This document shows positions 10,101-19,000 of a DNA stretch of 64,000 nucleotides, piece after piece (within the stretch, counting starts at the first letter, position 1; each line of letters opens with the position of its first letter). A program made the translations under genes and the position numbers. Under the pieces are notes generated by a model. That model was not told the DNA's origin, searched no databases, and saw only the letters and a program-made list of their open reading frames with translations. The stretch comes from Terriglobia bacterium (lineage in GTDB: Bacteria; Acidobacteriota; Terriglobia; Acidiferrales; UBA7541): assembly GCA_020073485.1 (NCBI GenBank), contig JAIQFB010000004.1:124001-188000 (forward strand), in the 5' to 3' direction.

Positions 10101-10999
10101 TCCAGGGCGCCTACACCTACAGCCGGTCCCTCGACACGACGGCGGGCCAAATGTACAACACCGATTGCGGCAACGGAGCGTTCGGGACGGCAGTCGGTCC
10201 TGTTCCGTTCGATTTGAAACTGGACAAAGGGCCATCGTGTTCTGACGTGCCCCATTCGATGCACTTGAGCGTCCTGTATCACTTACCGGACTTCAAGTCG
10301 GAAGGGTTTGTCTCGAAGATGGTCAATGGCTGGTGGGTAGGGAACATCGTGACCGCGGTGCAAGGTTTCCCATTCACACCGCTCGTTGGGCTGGACCGGT
10401 CGTTCAGCGGCGTAATCACCCAGAGCAATCAGACGCCCGTGTCCTTGAATACCACTAGCACCACAGTAACTTATCCGGTCACCGTCAACTCGTCCCCCGT
10501 CCCTGGATGCACTTTCGCCAGCGGACCGCCTGCGGCGTCCTCGTGCACGTACAATTTCATCCCCTACGACCCGAGCAAAGTGGTTACCGGCGACCCCAAC
10601 CATTGGTTCAATCCCTTAATGTTTGGGGAAGCGCCGCTCGGACAAATCGGCAACTCGCCACGCGATATCCTCCGCGGGCCGGGAGTCGGTACTTGGAACT
10701 TCTCAATAAACAAAGACACCAAGCTCGGATTCCTCGGCGAACAAGGGAGCCTGGAGTTCCGCATGGAGATATTCAACCTGTTGAACCGGGCAAATTTTGG
10801 ACCGCCCAGCAACGTTACATTCGCGGGCACAACGGCGTTCAACAATCTCCCGCCAAATACCCTGAATTCATTCGCGGGCGGTAACATCCAAGCTCCAAAC
10901 GGCGCTTCAGCAAATAACCCTCTCGGAAACGTCGGGCAGATCACGACGACGTCAACCTCATCCCGCCAGATTCAGTTGGCGTTGAAGGTTGTCTTCTAA
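7139..10999 (+). CDS. TonB-dependent-type receptor with carboxypeptidase-regulatory-like domain (receptor 1)
   Basis: 1286 aa outer-membrane protein of the acidobacterial Oar/TonB-receptor type. Order: signal peptide (about 1-31, ending AFAQ); a CarboxypepD-reg beta-sandwich (about 33-115, TILGVVKDPSGG, then DGAYRLSGLRPGHY); the linker EVTVTGEAPVVNTT; the plug (about 145-260, ELPLNGRNYIDLTLIQPG); then a long barrel ending RQIQLALKVVF with the C-terminal Phe typical of outer-membrane barrels. It would move a large or scarce ligand across the outer membrane using the TonB-ExbBD system. The ligand is unknown. It is not obviously in an operon: a strong hairpin follows it. It shares the plug wording (LPLNGRNY) with the other receptors here. 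Confidence 0.9.
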   Translation: MDRRKLGSGAFCAVLGIAVLLVLSITGPAFAQETGTILGVVKDPSGGTVPEAKITITNTDTNDSRQAATGDDGAYRLSGLRPGHYSVRVEKDGFKTSTQPGLTLDVAAQLVVNPVLEVGASTQEVTVTGEAPVVNTTTSTLGSLVDDRKVAELPLNGRNYIDLTLIQPGIQINTSPSGGGSGSSGTWFSSNGMPPRSNNFTIDGAQIGNQYGTGPNSISGSTLGVDGIKEYRIVTSMFGAEYGMTMGSQMVIVSKGGTNQWHGDVFEYLRNNHLDARNFFEPQPANLGGNRISPFQRNNFGAAAGGPIRKDKTFFFLVYEGLRQAQQDAIQTTTLPAACHFLDTPSGPVIDGGGPLTSVVTAPSGFTGLSPTIVRTRLTGPITVHTAGCGAVAATGPGATQVNPMVTPWIGQFPFPNEPGSNSNYTFPGHSHVREDYGQLRVDQNISGSDTLFARYTLDDNLLTTPYASLSASDTGAAFPQFSSIGRSRNQYFTVGENHIFSADVLNQFRLSFTRTNFAGYPGINRVPGLNPDFDMIDTGSTPGSTCLSATNPVCVWSYLPGRFNGGLAPGQGVTTLSFNTTFPTYHPQNVWTLADDVFVNHGKHGFKFGILMNNFQEPSIMQKGAYGSTNSGNSIANWMQGFTTSYLTVTPVPGFATNGVLNSPFQGNYLDKDYMFKTFGFYFGDDYRVTSRLTLNLGLRYEFNTIPHELYHRSSTISDLQGGSQTYTVGSIFNHNWTHKNFSPRVGFAWDTFGNGKTAVRGGFGIYWDVANIGSLLTQAANGVPPFAAQTQVAQAAKAYSIPFVDVNGGLTDTAPVPNFTQAQFGHALQMNDPNIKNPHSLQYNLTVEQQLPLGIGLSVSYVGNRGINLFALVEGNPVVPNNLVNGKLPPNTMPTFNVNNGEVQCQNNALTSVNGVTQPLILPGVNGGNPITPTTTITANGATGMPYPCRMNPFFTSTLFITSPSNSWYNSLQVVVTKHLSHGLDFQGAYTYSRSLDTTAGQMYNTDCGNGAFGTAVGPVPFDLKLDKGPSCSDVPHSMHLSVLYHLPDFKSEGFVSKMVNGWWVGNIVTAVQGFPFTPLVGLDRSFSGVITQSNQTPVSLNTTSTTVTYPVTVNSSPVPGCTFASGPPAASSCTYNFIPYDPSKVVTGDPNHWFNPLMFGEAPLGQIGNSPRDILRGPGVGTWNFSINKDTKLGFLGEQGSLEFRMEIFNLLNRANFGPPSNVTFAGTTAFNNLPPNTLNSFAGGNIQAPNGASANNPLGNVGQITTTSTSSRQIQLALKVVF

Positions 11000-11037
11000 T
11001 CGAGAACGTAAGGTCGAAGAGTCGAAAAGCTCTCCGG

Positions 11038-11077
11038 AAAAGGGATGGCTGCAAACCGGCCATCCCTTTTCTCTTTC
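11038..11077 (+). terminator. intrinsic terminator after receptor 1
   Basis: Perfect 12-base inverted repeat AAAAGGGATGGC ... GCCATCCCTTTT (11038-11049 and 11059-11070) with a 9-base loop, followed by a pyrimidine-rich CTCTTTC. It begins 38 bases after the receptor stop codon. The A-rich/T-rich outer stem means it could act in both directions. Confidence 0.8.
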
Positions 11078-11289
11078 AGTCTGGCAACTTCGCGGCCGGT
11101 TCGAAATCAACGCGCTTCCCGTTCGGCCTGGTGGTTGTGGGAAGATGCGCGTACCTCTCTTGCTTGACATGGTTCGCACGGAAACGTACATTCCCTTGCT
11201 GCCGAGCGATGCGTTCGCAAGGCATAAAGAGAGCCGCGATTCCCCGTGTTCCGGGTGTGCACATTAGCAAAATGCCGGGGCAAATTAGG

Positions 11290-12468
11290 ATGAGAAATCG
11301 TAGTTGGATACCAGGAGTGCTTGTCCAATTGGCTCTAACTGGCCTTGCATTTGGTCAAGTAGGTGGCGTCTCCTCGATTTCGAAATCTATCCTTACATTC
11401 GAAGCACCTGGCGCAGGCAAGGGCGCCGGCCAAGGCACCAGTTCCCAGAGCATCAATGACGATGGCGAAATCACGGGCAACTACAAGGATTCCGCCAGCG
11501 TCGTGCACGGATTTGTGCGGCACAAGGACGGAACCTTCGAGTCGTTTGAAGCGCCGGGCGCCAGCAAGAAAGCAACCTTAGGCACCTTTCCGGAGAGCAT
11601 CAACGACAAGGGAGATGTCATCGGGTATTACTTCACCGATCCCGGCGGCGTAAGGCATGGATTTGTGCGGTACAAGGACGGCACGATTGTGAGGTTCGAC
11701 CCGCCCGGAAGCCAGGGCACAGTCGCAAAACACAATAACGACGATGGTTTGTTTACAGGGAATTACGTTTCTTACGATAAGGCTCACGCATTTGTGGCTC
11801 GCAGAGACAACAGCTTCACTACTTTCGATCCCCCGGGCAGTGCAAACACCGCTCCACAGGGCATCAACGCCCGCGGGGAAATCACCGGGTACTACGCGGA
11901 CGACGCCAACTCGTTGCGTGGCTTCATTCGCTACGCCGACGGCGCCTATGCGAAGTTTGATGTTCCCGGCGCGAACGCGATTGAGGGCAAGGGCACGCTC
12001 CCGATGGACATCAATTCAAACGGAGACGTTGTCGGCTACTACCACACGCGCCCCAAAGACGGAATGCGCGCGTTTATCCGGCATAAGGACGGAACTTTCA
12101 CGAAGTTTGATCCCCCCGGCAGCATCACCGATGATGCGCCGCATGTTGACGACGAGGGATATATTGTCCGCCCTACGGCCGCAGCCCTGAGCATCAATGA
12201 ATCGGGCGACATTGCCGGATATTACGGAGATACCGCTGGAGTGGTGCACGGATTCATCCGGCGCAGGGACGGCACGTACACCACGTTCGAGGCTCCCGGC
12301 GCGGCGCGACACGGAAACCTGGGGACATTTTCCGAGAGCATCAACAACCGTGGAGACATCACGGGTTTCTACTATACTGGAGCAAACGCGGTGCTCCGCG
12401 GATTCGTACTTCCGCACATAGCGGACCTATCCCAAGCTCCCGCAAAGGCTCCGGTGAAAAAGCCGTAA
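11290..12468 (+). CDS. exported HAF-repeat protein
   Basis: 392 aa from the ATG at 11290, chosen because it begins a clean signal peptide (MRNRSWIPGVLVQLALTGLAFGQ). In-frame codons reach back to 11131, through unlikely sequence. The mature part is seven imperfect repeats of roughly 50 aa: I-N-x-x-G-D/E-I-x-G-Y-Y, about ten residues, HGFVRHKDGTF, then FDPPGS or FEAPGA. This matches the extracellular HAF-repeat family (TIGR02913-type), whose function is unknown and whose fold is probably a propeller. The third repeat has drifted (NNDDGLFTGNY). The C-terminus is a short Ala/Lys/Pro tail. It lies 220 bases after the receptor terminator and is probably transcribed separately. Confidence 0.8.
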   Translation: MRNRSWIPGVLVQLALTGLAFGQVGGVSSISKSILTFEAPGAGKGAGQGTSSQSINDDGEITGNYKDSASVVHGFVRHKDGTFESFEAPGASKKATLGTFPESINDKGDVIGYYFTDPGGVRHGFVRYKDGTIVRFDPPGSQGTVAKHNNDDGLFTGNYVSYDKAHAFVARRDNSFTTFDPPGSANTAPQGINARGEITGYYADDANSLRGFIRYADGAYAKFDVPGANAIEGKGTLPMDINSNGDVVGYYHTRPKDGMRAFIRHKDGTFTKFDPPGSITDDAPHVDDEGYIVRPTAAALSINESGDIAGYYGDTAGVVHGFIRRRDGTYTTFEAPGAARHGNLGTFSESINNRGDITGFYYTGANAVLRGFVLPHIADLSQAPAKAPVKKP

Positions 12469-12532
12469 GCCTTTATAGGCGAAACTTTATTAGTGGAACC
12501 GCGAGCAGCGCTGCAGTGTCGCGTCTGTCGTC

Positions 12533-12922
12533 CTATTGAGGGTGCTCCAACATGCCAAGCTGTCTGCCATCGTGAAAGACGATTCTCTGAAGGAAACCGG
12601 CGGGCTTTCCATCTTTTGCCGGACTGAAAATGAGCGTGACCTCATCTCCGCGCTTGATGGCGTCCTCCGTCCAGCCAGCCCTGGCTAATTTGGCGGGGCT
12701 GAGAGTCTCGACGGTCCAATGAACAACGCCACCCTTCTCGTCCTTGACATCGAAATAAATCATAGTATGAGGATTGCTCCACATGAATCGCGTAACCTTT
12801 CCTGCTAGGGTGAGCGGCTTCAATTCGTCATACGCGGCATTTCCGTGGTGCGCCAGGATTGGACAACAAAACGCATGAAAACCGGCTGCGATCGCGAGAA
12901 CTTTGCTTAGTCGTCGCATCAT
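12533..12922 (-). CDS. DUF6152 family exported protein
   Basis: 129 aa from the ATG pair at 12922 (MMRRLSKVLAIAAG), which gives a proper signal peptide; the longer frame to 12979 does not. After the cleavage site comes HHGNAAYD, then the family-typical TLAGKVTRFMWSNPHTMIYFDVKDE, a W-T-V-E-T block and RGDEVTLIFSPAKDGKPAG. DUF6152 proteins are small beta-rich exported proteins of unknown role. In acidobacteria and proteobacteria they often sit beside TonB receptors and exported hydrolases, as here. It is the last gene of the minus-strand set that starts with receptor A, but separated from hydrolase 1 by about 300 bases, so co-transcription is uncertain. Confidence 0.8.
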   Translation of the reverse strand: MMRRLSKVLAIAAGFHAFCCPILAHHGNAAYDELKPLTLAGKVTRFMWSNPHTMIYFDVKDEKGGVVHWTVETLSPAKLARAGWTEDAIKRGDEVTLIFSPAKDGKPAGFLQRIVFHDGRQLGMLEHPQ

Positions 12923-13218
12923 GTCACAATTCCAGTACTCTCTGGAGCAATCTTGCAACTTGAAACTGACTAAAATCATACCACGGAAAACAGTGGCTCA
13001 AGATTTCGAGGATGTCCCGTTCCCGGCCATCAAATAGATGTAATTGATCCTGTGCCAGAACCGGAATATCGCGAACCGGGTGAAACCCCCGGACATGGGA
13101 TCCTCATGCAGGTGGAATTATGCATACGTTATCCCTCGACTGTTCCATTTTCCCAGGGCACCAAATGTAGACAATCTTGTAACTGCGAGAGTGCCCAGCC
13201 ACTGCGTGAACTCTTTCC

Positions 13219-14271
13219 CTATTGCAACGGGCCCGCCGACATCGCCGGCGCTCCCGCGGGATGATTCTCCCAATAGTCGACGAAGTTGATGTAGTCCTGA
13301 TTGAACTGTTCTGGATGCTCACGGTACATGAAGTGCCCGCCATTGTTATAGACGATCATTTGCACTTTCACGTTTCTGGAGGCGACGATATCGAACAGGC
13401 CCAGCTCTCCTTGCAGCTTCGCCGTAGCATCGTTTTCGCCCCAATCCAGAATGTCATTCTTTCCGGCGACCATCAAGACAGGCATCTGCAGGACGCCGTC
13501 CTTCTGCACACGGTCCCATTGTTTCTGCCGCCAGGCAGGAAAGTCCGGCAATTTTCCGACTCCCGCCGCAAGCTTTGCCCGCGCCTCCTTCGATTTCGGC
13601 AAGTCGGACATGGACTGGTCGGCCTCCCAATATTCGTTCGGGAATGTATCGGGCAGCCAGGCGAGCAGCCCCAATCGGCACTTCAGGCCCGCATACTGCG
13701 TCTGGTCCGCGCATTTCTTCAACAAAGGATCGAGCTTGCTCGGGCCAGCGGGCGGATCTTCGGGTCCCATGGCGAGGATCGTCAGTGTTCGTACGATTTC
13801 TGGATGTTGAACAGCCAGGTAAAAAACCAATCCACCGCCCGCCGAGTGTCCTATCAAATGAACCTGGCCGAGCTTCATGGTGCGGATGAAAGCGTAAATG
13901 AAGTCGACCTCGCCCTGCTGGTTGTAGTCCGTATCTTCCTTCGGATTGCCCGTCAACCCGCAGGCGAGGCGGTCGATGGCAAACACATGGAAGCGTTTCG
14001 CTAATCCGGGAATGTTGCGCGAAAATACGTTGGCCGTGGTCGCGCCTGCCTGGGCCCCACCGTGAATCATCACCAGAGGCTCGCCTTGCCCATATTCGAA
14101 ATAGCGCGTGCGCACGCCGTTTACTTCGATGAATTTTGCTTTGAGTCCGTCGATGGTGGCGTCCGGGTTGATCCCAGGCGTTGCCGAGGTCCGACCGGGC
14201 GGAAGCATAAAAAGTAGCGCAAACGCGGTCGCCCCAATTCTTGCCAAGTTACTCATGGAGTGTAATTTCAT
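13219..14271 (-). CDS. exported alpha/beta hydrolase (hydrolase 1)
   Basis: 350 aa. Signal peptide at residues 1-30, then the alpha/beta hydrolase core. It has the oxyanion strand VMIHGG, the nucleophile elbow GHSAGGG (about residue 145), acid candidates in the region NDILDWGEND (about 270) and the catalytic His in NNGGHFMYREHP (about 315). It is a paralogue of the proteins at 25237-26346 and 26385-27470; all three share the N-terminal wording LxxKFxxVNGxRTRYxE. The substrate is likely an ester, lactone or other hydrolysable bond in the periplasm; nothing narrower can be read. It lies 129 bases after the LVIVD gene, on the same strand as receptor A. Confidence 0.85.
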   Translation of the reverse strand: MKLHSMSNLARIGATAFALLFMLPPGRTSATPGINPDATIDGLKAKFIEVNGVRTRYFEYGQGEPLVMIHGGAQAGATTANVFSRNIPGLAKRFHVFAIDRLACGLTGNPKEDTDYNQQGEVDFIYAFIRTMKLGQVHLIGHSAGGGLVFYLAVQHPEIVRTLTILAMGPEDPPAGPSKLDPLLKKCADQTQYAGLKCRLGLLAWLPDTFPNEYWEADQSMSDLPKSKEARAKLAAGVGKLPDFPAWRQKQWDRVQKDGVLQMPVLMVAGKNDILDWGENDATAKLQGELGLFDIVASRNVKVQMIVYNNGGHFMYREHPEQFNQDYINFVDYWENHPAGAPAMSAGPLQ

Positions 14272-14399
14272 AAAATCCTCCGCAGATCATTTTGTCGCAG
14301 GGATATTGCAATCCTCAAATGCTTGACCATCGAAACACATTAGCCGGTATATTGCGGACCCATGGCGCGAATGGAATTTCCGGGCCGCGCAGCACTTGC

Positions 14400-15950
14400 T
14401 CAGGCGGCCCCTTCGTTGAGCTTGGGCAGCGACCACTCCTTCACAGCCATCGGGTCCAGGTTCGGTTTTCCCAGGTTCGGACAACTCAGCGCGTAGATAC
14501 CTGTATCGGCGGCCGCGTAAATGATGTTTCGATCCCATTCGACAAGGACGTTGTCCACAGTTCGGTTCCAGCTGCCCCAGTCGTTCAAATCGCCGCCTTG
14601 CGGAGGGATGAAGAAGGCAACCTCTTCCGGTTTGGAGAGATTCCCGATGTCGTAACACCGCAGGCCACCGGTGAAATACGAATAGGCGATGAAGTCCTGG
14701 TGCGGCTTGCCGGGAGCCTTGAGGTGCGGAGGATTATGCGTGCCGAAGCGTCCGCGCTTGAAGCAAAAGTCGGCGTACGGCGCCGACTGCGGAGGCACGG
14801 GCCGAGGGAGCTGCGCCACGGGTACGGGATGCTCTTCGTCGCGTATATCGATCACCCAGTTCGGCAGATAAATCTGGTTGCAGTCGGAATTTGTGGTTTC
14901 GCCGTTGGCGATCACAAAACCGCGCTCCAGCACGCCGCAATAAATAGTGTGAAAGGCGATGCCCATGCCTGCGTACTGCGGCGGCGGCTCGAACCGGCCG
15001 ATCTCTCTTTGATGGCTTGGGTCGGAAAGGTCGAGAATGATGAATCCGTTGCACCCGAACGAACCGTACCCGCGGGTGCCTCCGTCTTCCAGCTTCTTCG
15101 GGACATACACGGGACCGTGCAAACCCGCGAAGGGCGTCTGATCGCCCACAACCTTGGGCGGGACCAGCTTCGACCACATCCACTTCTCATACTCGATTTC
15201 CTCGCCCTTCCGCGAACCCGGCACCCACCAGAATGAAACCTGTTTGGGGTTGGAGGGGTCGGAGCAATCGATAATCATGTTGCCGTTGACCAGCGGCCGG
15301 AAATAGGAAGGCTGATGAATGAAGGTGTCGTCAGGCGAGGTGTCGAGATAGGCATACTTGCCGCCGTCGTAATAGTTCCGGTGCGTGCCGGAACCCGTCG
15401 CGCCCGTGCTGAATTCTGACAGCTTGACAACTTTTGACGGATCGGTGATGTCGTAGAACCGCACGCCGCGAAGCCCTTTGAAGTTTCTCCACTTGTCAGC
15501 CAGCTTGGGGTCGTCGTACTTCCCCATCGGCGCTGTTGGGGTGGAATCGGTGATCGGTGCCTGCGCTCCGGTCATCAAGATCCATTTCTTCAGGTCCTTG
15601 TTATAGGCGGCCTGAAGTTGGCCGCCTTCAAAGCATTTTCGGTTGTACACGGCGGGCTTGTGCAAGTCGCTAACGTCAATAATGTCGCCCTGCTGGAGCA
15701 GGTATCTCCGGTCCCCGACGGACATCATCTGCATTTTGCCGCCACGGCGCCCACCCGGCATGATGTGGGCAAGAACTTCCATATTGGAGACGTACATCCT
15801 GCGATCAAGATAGGTAATGCTGTTCGGAGTAGGGTGAGGATGATGATCGGCCAGGGCCGGAACCGCTGCGGAAGCCGCTACCAATCCTGCTCCCGCTCCG
15901 GCCTGCTTCAAGAATTGGCGACGACTGGACTTATCGCTCTTGTCTCTCAT
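14400..15950 (-). CDS. Tat-exported LVIVD-repeat beta-propeller protein
   Basis: 516 aa. The twin-arginine signal reads SSRRQFLKQAG, followed by a hydrophobic stretch ending ALADHH. The mature protein contains at least five LVIVD-type units in which a hydrophobic strand is followed by D-x-S-D-P-x-x-P: VRFYDITDPSKV, MIIDCSDPSNPK, FIILDLSDPSHQ, WVIDIRDEEHP and LRCYDIGNLSKP. Such repeats form propellers. Tat export implies folding or cofactor acquisition in the cytoplasm before export, and the run of histidines after the signal (HHPHPTP) may bind metal. No catalytic role is known. It lies 86 bases after receptor A and is followed by hydrolase 1, so probably one operon. Confidence 0.8.
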   Translation of the reverse strand: MRDKSDKSSRRQFLKQAGAGAGLVAASAAVPALADHHPHPTPNSITYLDRRMYVSNMEVLAHIMPGGRRGGKMQMMSVGDRRYLLQQGDIIDVSDLHKPAVYNRKCFEGGQLQAAYNKDLKKWILMTGAQAPITDSTPTAPMGKYDDPKLADKWRNFKGLRGVRFYDITDPSKVVKLSEFSTGATGSGTHRNYYDGGKYAYLDTSPDDTFIHQPSYFRPLVNGNMIIDCSDPSNPKQVSFWWVPGSRKGEEIEYEKWMWSKLVPPKVVGDQTPFAGLHGPVYVPKKLEDGGTRGYGSFGCNGFIILDLSDPSHQREIGRFEPPPQYAGMGIAFHTIYCGVLERGFVIANGETTNSDCNQIYLPNWVIDIRDEEHPVPVAQLPRPVPPQSAPYADFCFKRGRFGTHNPPHLKAPGKPHQDFIAYSYFTGGLRCYDIGNLSKPEEVAFFIPPQGGDLNDWGSWNRTVDNVLVEWDRNIIYAAADTGIYALSCPNLGKPNLDPMAVKEWSLPKLNEGAA

Positions 15951-16036
15951 CTCGGTTCCTCCCGTTTTCGGCTCTCTGTGGTTCTATCCCTGTCCCACTC
16001 CGAACATTGCTTCATTTGTCTAGTCGTGCCGCGGCC

Positions 16037-19000
16037 TCAGAAGCTCAACTTCAAGCCCAACTGGATCGCGCGGCTGCCCCCGTTTCCGATGACCGGGTTG
16101 TTATTCGAAACGTCAGGCGTAGCAAAGGAAGCGCCGAACGAGGAGGTCGCGCTCGGACTGTTGCCACCTGCGCCGTTGAACTGCGGATTGGCATATTGAG
16201 TCTGGTTGAGAAGATTGAAAACTTCAAAGCGGAACTGCGCGCCGAAGCGTTCCCGGAATTTCCAGTTCTTGGCAAGCGACATATCCAGGAGGTGCAAGCC
16301 GTTGCCCCGCAGGAGATTGCGGCCCATCGTGCCAAGGGTTCCCGGGGCAGGAGCGATCAGGAAAGAGCTGCCAACTGCGTAGCAGCCAAAATGGGTGAGC
16401 GAAGCCGTTGCGCCAATGGCCGCGGCCTTCCCTGCACAGGCAGCATTGTTAATGGCATAGGCGGGATCCGTGGGACCCAATGGATCGGTAGGTGGCGGCG
16501 TCCCGGGCTGAAAGAACGGGATGGGTGAGGCACCTCGGTTGCTGAAGTCGGAGGGATTTCCGTAGAAGTTCCAGCGATCTACGAGCTCTCCGGTTCCGCT
16601 CAGGTCGTTTGCGCTATCAATCACGCTCCACGGCAGGGCGCTCTGAATATTAACCATGGCATTGACCACCCAGCCTTCCAAAAGCTGTGCCGGCGATTGC
16701 CTGCCGGGGATGGCATAGGTCGAGGTGAATGTGAATCGGTGACGGATATCAAAGAAACTGCTCCCGCGTTCCAGCCCTGGGTTGTTGCTGTCGGTGGGAA
16801 CGTTGGTGTTCCAATCGTTGGAAACGTCATCAATGCCATGGGAGTAGGTATAGCCGGCCATGAACGACAGCCCACGGGAAGTCTGCTGGGTTAACGTTAA
16901 TTGCAGGCCGTTGTAGTTTGAGTTGTAATAGTTTCCCAGATAGTTGATGTTCGATAGATACGGGAACTTGCCAACGAATGGGCGGGCCGCCTGCTCGGCG
17001 GTTGTACTAACCTTGAATGCCGCGATCGCGGCCGGCGTCCATCCTCCCCCGATAGCCGGCTGGTTGAGATCAATAAGGCCGAGCAACTTCGTGCCCTTGT
17101 TTCCAACGAAAGCCATGTCCAGGGATAAAGTGTGCGTGAAAGCGTGCTGGATGCTTAGGTTCCAATTGCTTACATAAGCCGATTTGAGATTCTGATCCGC
17201 ACCCATGAGGGGACAGGGAGCGGCGTTGGTGCAACTGATGGCGGAGGTATTGGGGAAAATCGGCCCGGCTATGCTCCAGTTGAGGGGATTGCCCGGGGGA
17301 TTGAGGGTGACTGAGCCGACTGCAATATTGCCAGGGCTTGGAATGACAGTAGTAACGCCGCCGGTAGTTACTGAAATATTTGCTCCTGTGGGAACGGTGT
17401 TGAGGCCCGTGGTCACGGCGTTCGTGCCTTGCTGGGAAACGAGCAGGTTGAAGCCTTCCAGGACGTAGATGATCCCGGCGCCAGCCCGGATCACGTTCCT
17501 GCCACTGCCGGTGACATCCCAGGCAAAGCCCACTCGGGGCCCAAAGTTGTTGGGATCACCGTTGTAAGGGGAACTGATCTGCTTGCCTACCTGTACCATG
17601 CCGAGAGTTGGATCGAAGTTGCCAAGCAGGTCGTTGGCCTCCTTGACGGGCGTGACGTACTCGTAACGCAATCCCAAGTTCACGGTCAACCGGGGAGTGA
17701 CACGCCAGTCATCCTGGAGGAAGCCTGCGAATCCCCAATCGCTTAGGTGACGGCGAGGGTCTCCAACCAGGACTCTACCCTGGCTGGGCATGCCGGCCAG
17801 GAAGTCCTCCAGCGGCGACGCGCCAGCGAAAGGAACGATGCCCCGCGTTCCGAAGTTGAATGCGCCCTTTCCAGCGCGGAACGTGCCGCCGTTGTAGATG
17901 GCCTTGCGGAGTTCTCCGCCGAATTTGAAAGCGTGATTGCCGTGCAAACGGAAAATATTGTCAACGATCTCGACGTCCGTATCGGGACCCTGATATTTCG
18001 GGAAGTTGGCACAGCAGCCCAATGGAGTAAAGGACCCGCCAAATTGAATCTGCGGGAATCCACACGACGTCGCGCCCGTGTTGAGGCCGAAGTTCGGCTG
18101 GCCAATCTGCTGGCAATCACCCGGTAAACTGGGCTGGTAAAGGCGGTTGAATCCGAACCTGGCTTCATTCACCCAGTTGGAATTCGGCGTATAGTTCCAA
18201 GCCGCTCCAGCCACTTGAGACCGCGTGTGAATGCTGGTCCGCCAGTACGGCTGCACAATGTTTCCGCCCACGGCCAATCCCGAGTTGTCACCGAAGAAGT
18301 AGTACCCACCAAACTGGTGGTGATCGCTCAAATGGAAGTCCACTTTCGCCAGAGTGTTGTCCGAACGAATCTGAGTGACCGGCGCGACAGATATGTTCGT
18401 TGAAGAACCAGAATTACTCCAGATACCGGCACTCACCAGCTGAGCACTTAGGGGATTCTCCGCCACGGAGTGCGTCGCCATGTCGGCGAGAGCGTCCGGG
18501 ATGCTGTTGAATCTCCCTGCCCCAGCCGCCGATGTGGGTTCTTGAAGATTGAACGCGTTCCCCACGTTGTAGCGCTGGCCCTCATAAGCCCCGAAGAAGA
18601 ATATTTTGTCTTTTTTAATCGGTCCGCCGGCCGTTGCGCCGAACTGCTCCAGGGTCACCGCCTGTTTTGGTGTCGTGGGACTAAGAAAGGGATTTTTTGC
18701 ATCCATGGCGCTGTCGCGGCCAAACGCATAGGCAGTGCCATGAAGATCGTTGGTACCCGACTTTAGTCCGACGTTGACGATCGCTCCGGGCTTCCAGCCG
18801 TATTCCGCCTTGGGATTGACCTGGAGGTTGAATTCTTGGATGGCATCAATCGGCAAAATCGTGGAAGCGTCGCCCGCGATCCCCGCGCCATTGATCATGC
18901 TCAGAGCGGAAAACGGTTCGATGTCGCTCACGCCATCCAGGAGATAAACGTTGTGCTCGGGACGCAGCCCATTGGTGCTTTGGGTCCATGCGCCGCCGCC

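Noticed and set aside
11440-12440. Repeated DNA in the HAF gene as a repeat array
   Set aside because: Repetition is at protein level, about 50 aa per unit, with divergent DNA; it is explained by HAF repeats.
14292-15236. Plus-strand frame of 314 codons
   Set aside because: Shadow of the LVIVD gene; composition is that of an antisense frame, with many Arg/His/Val and no domain.
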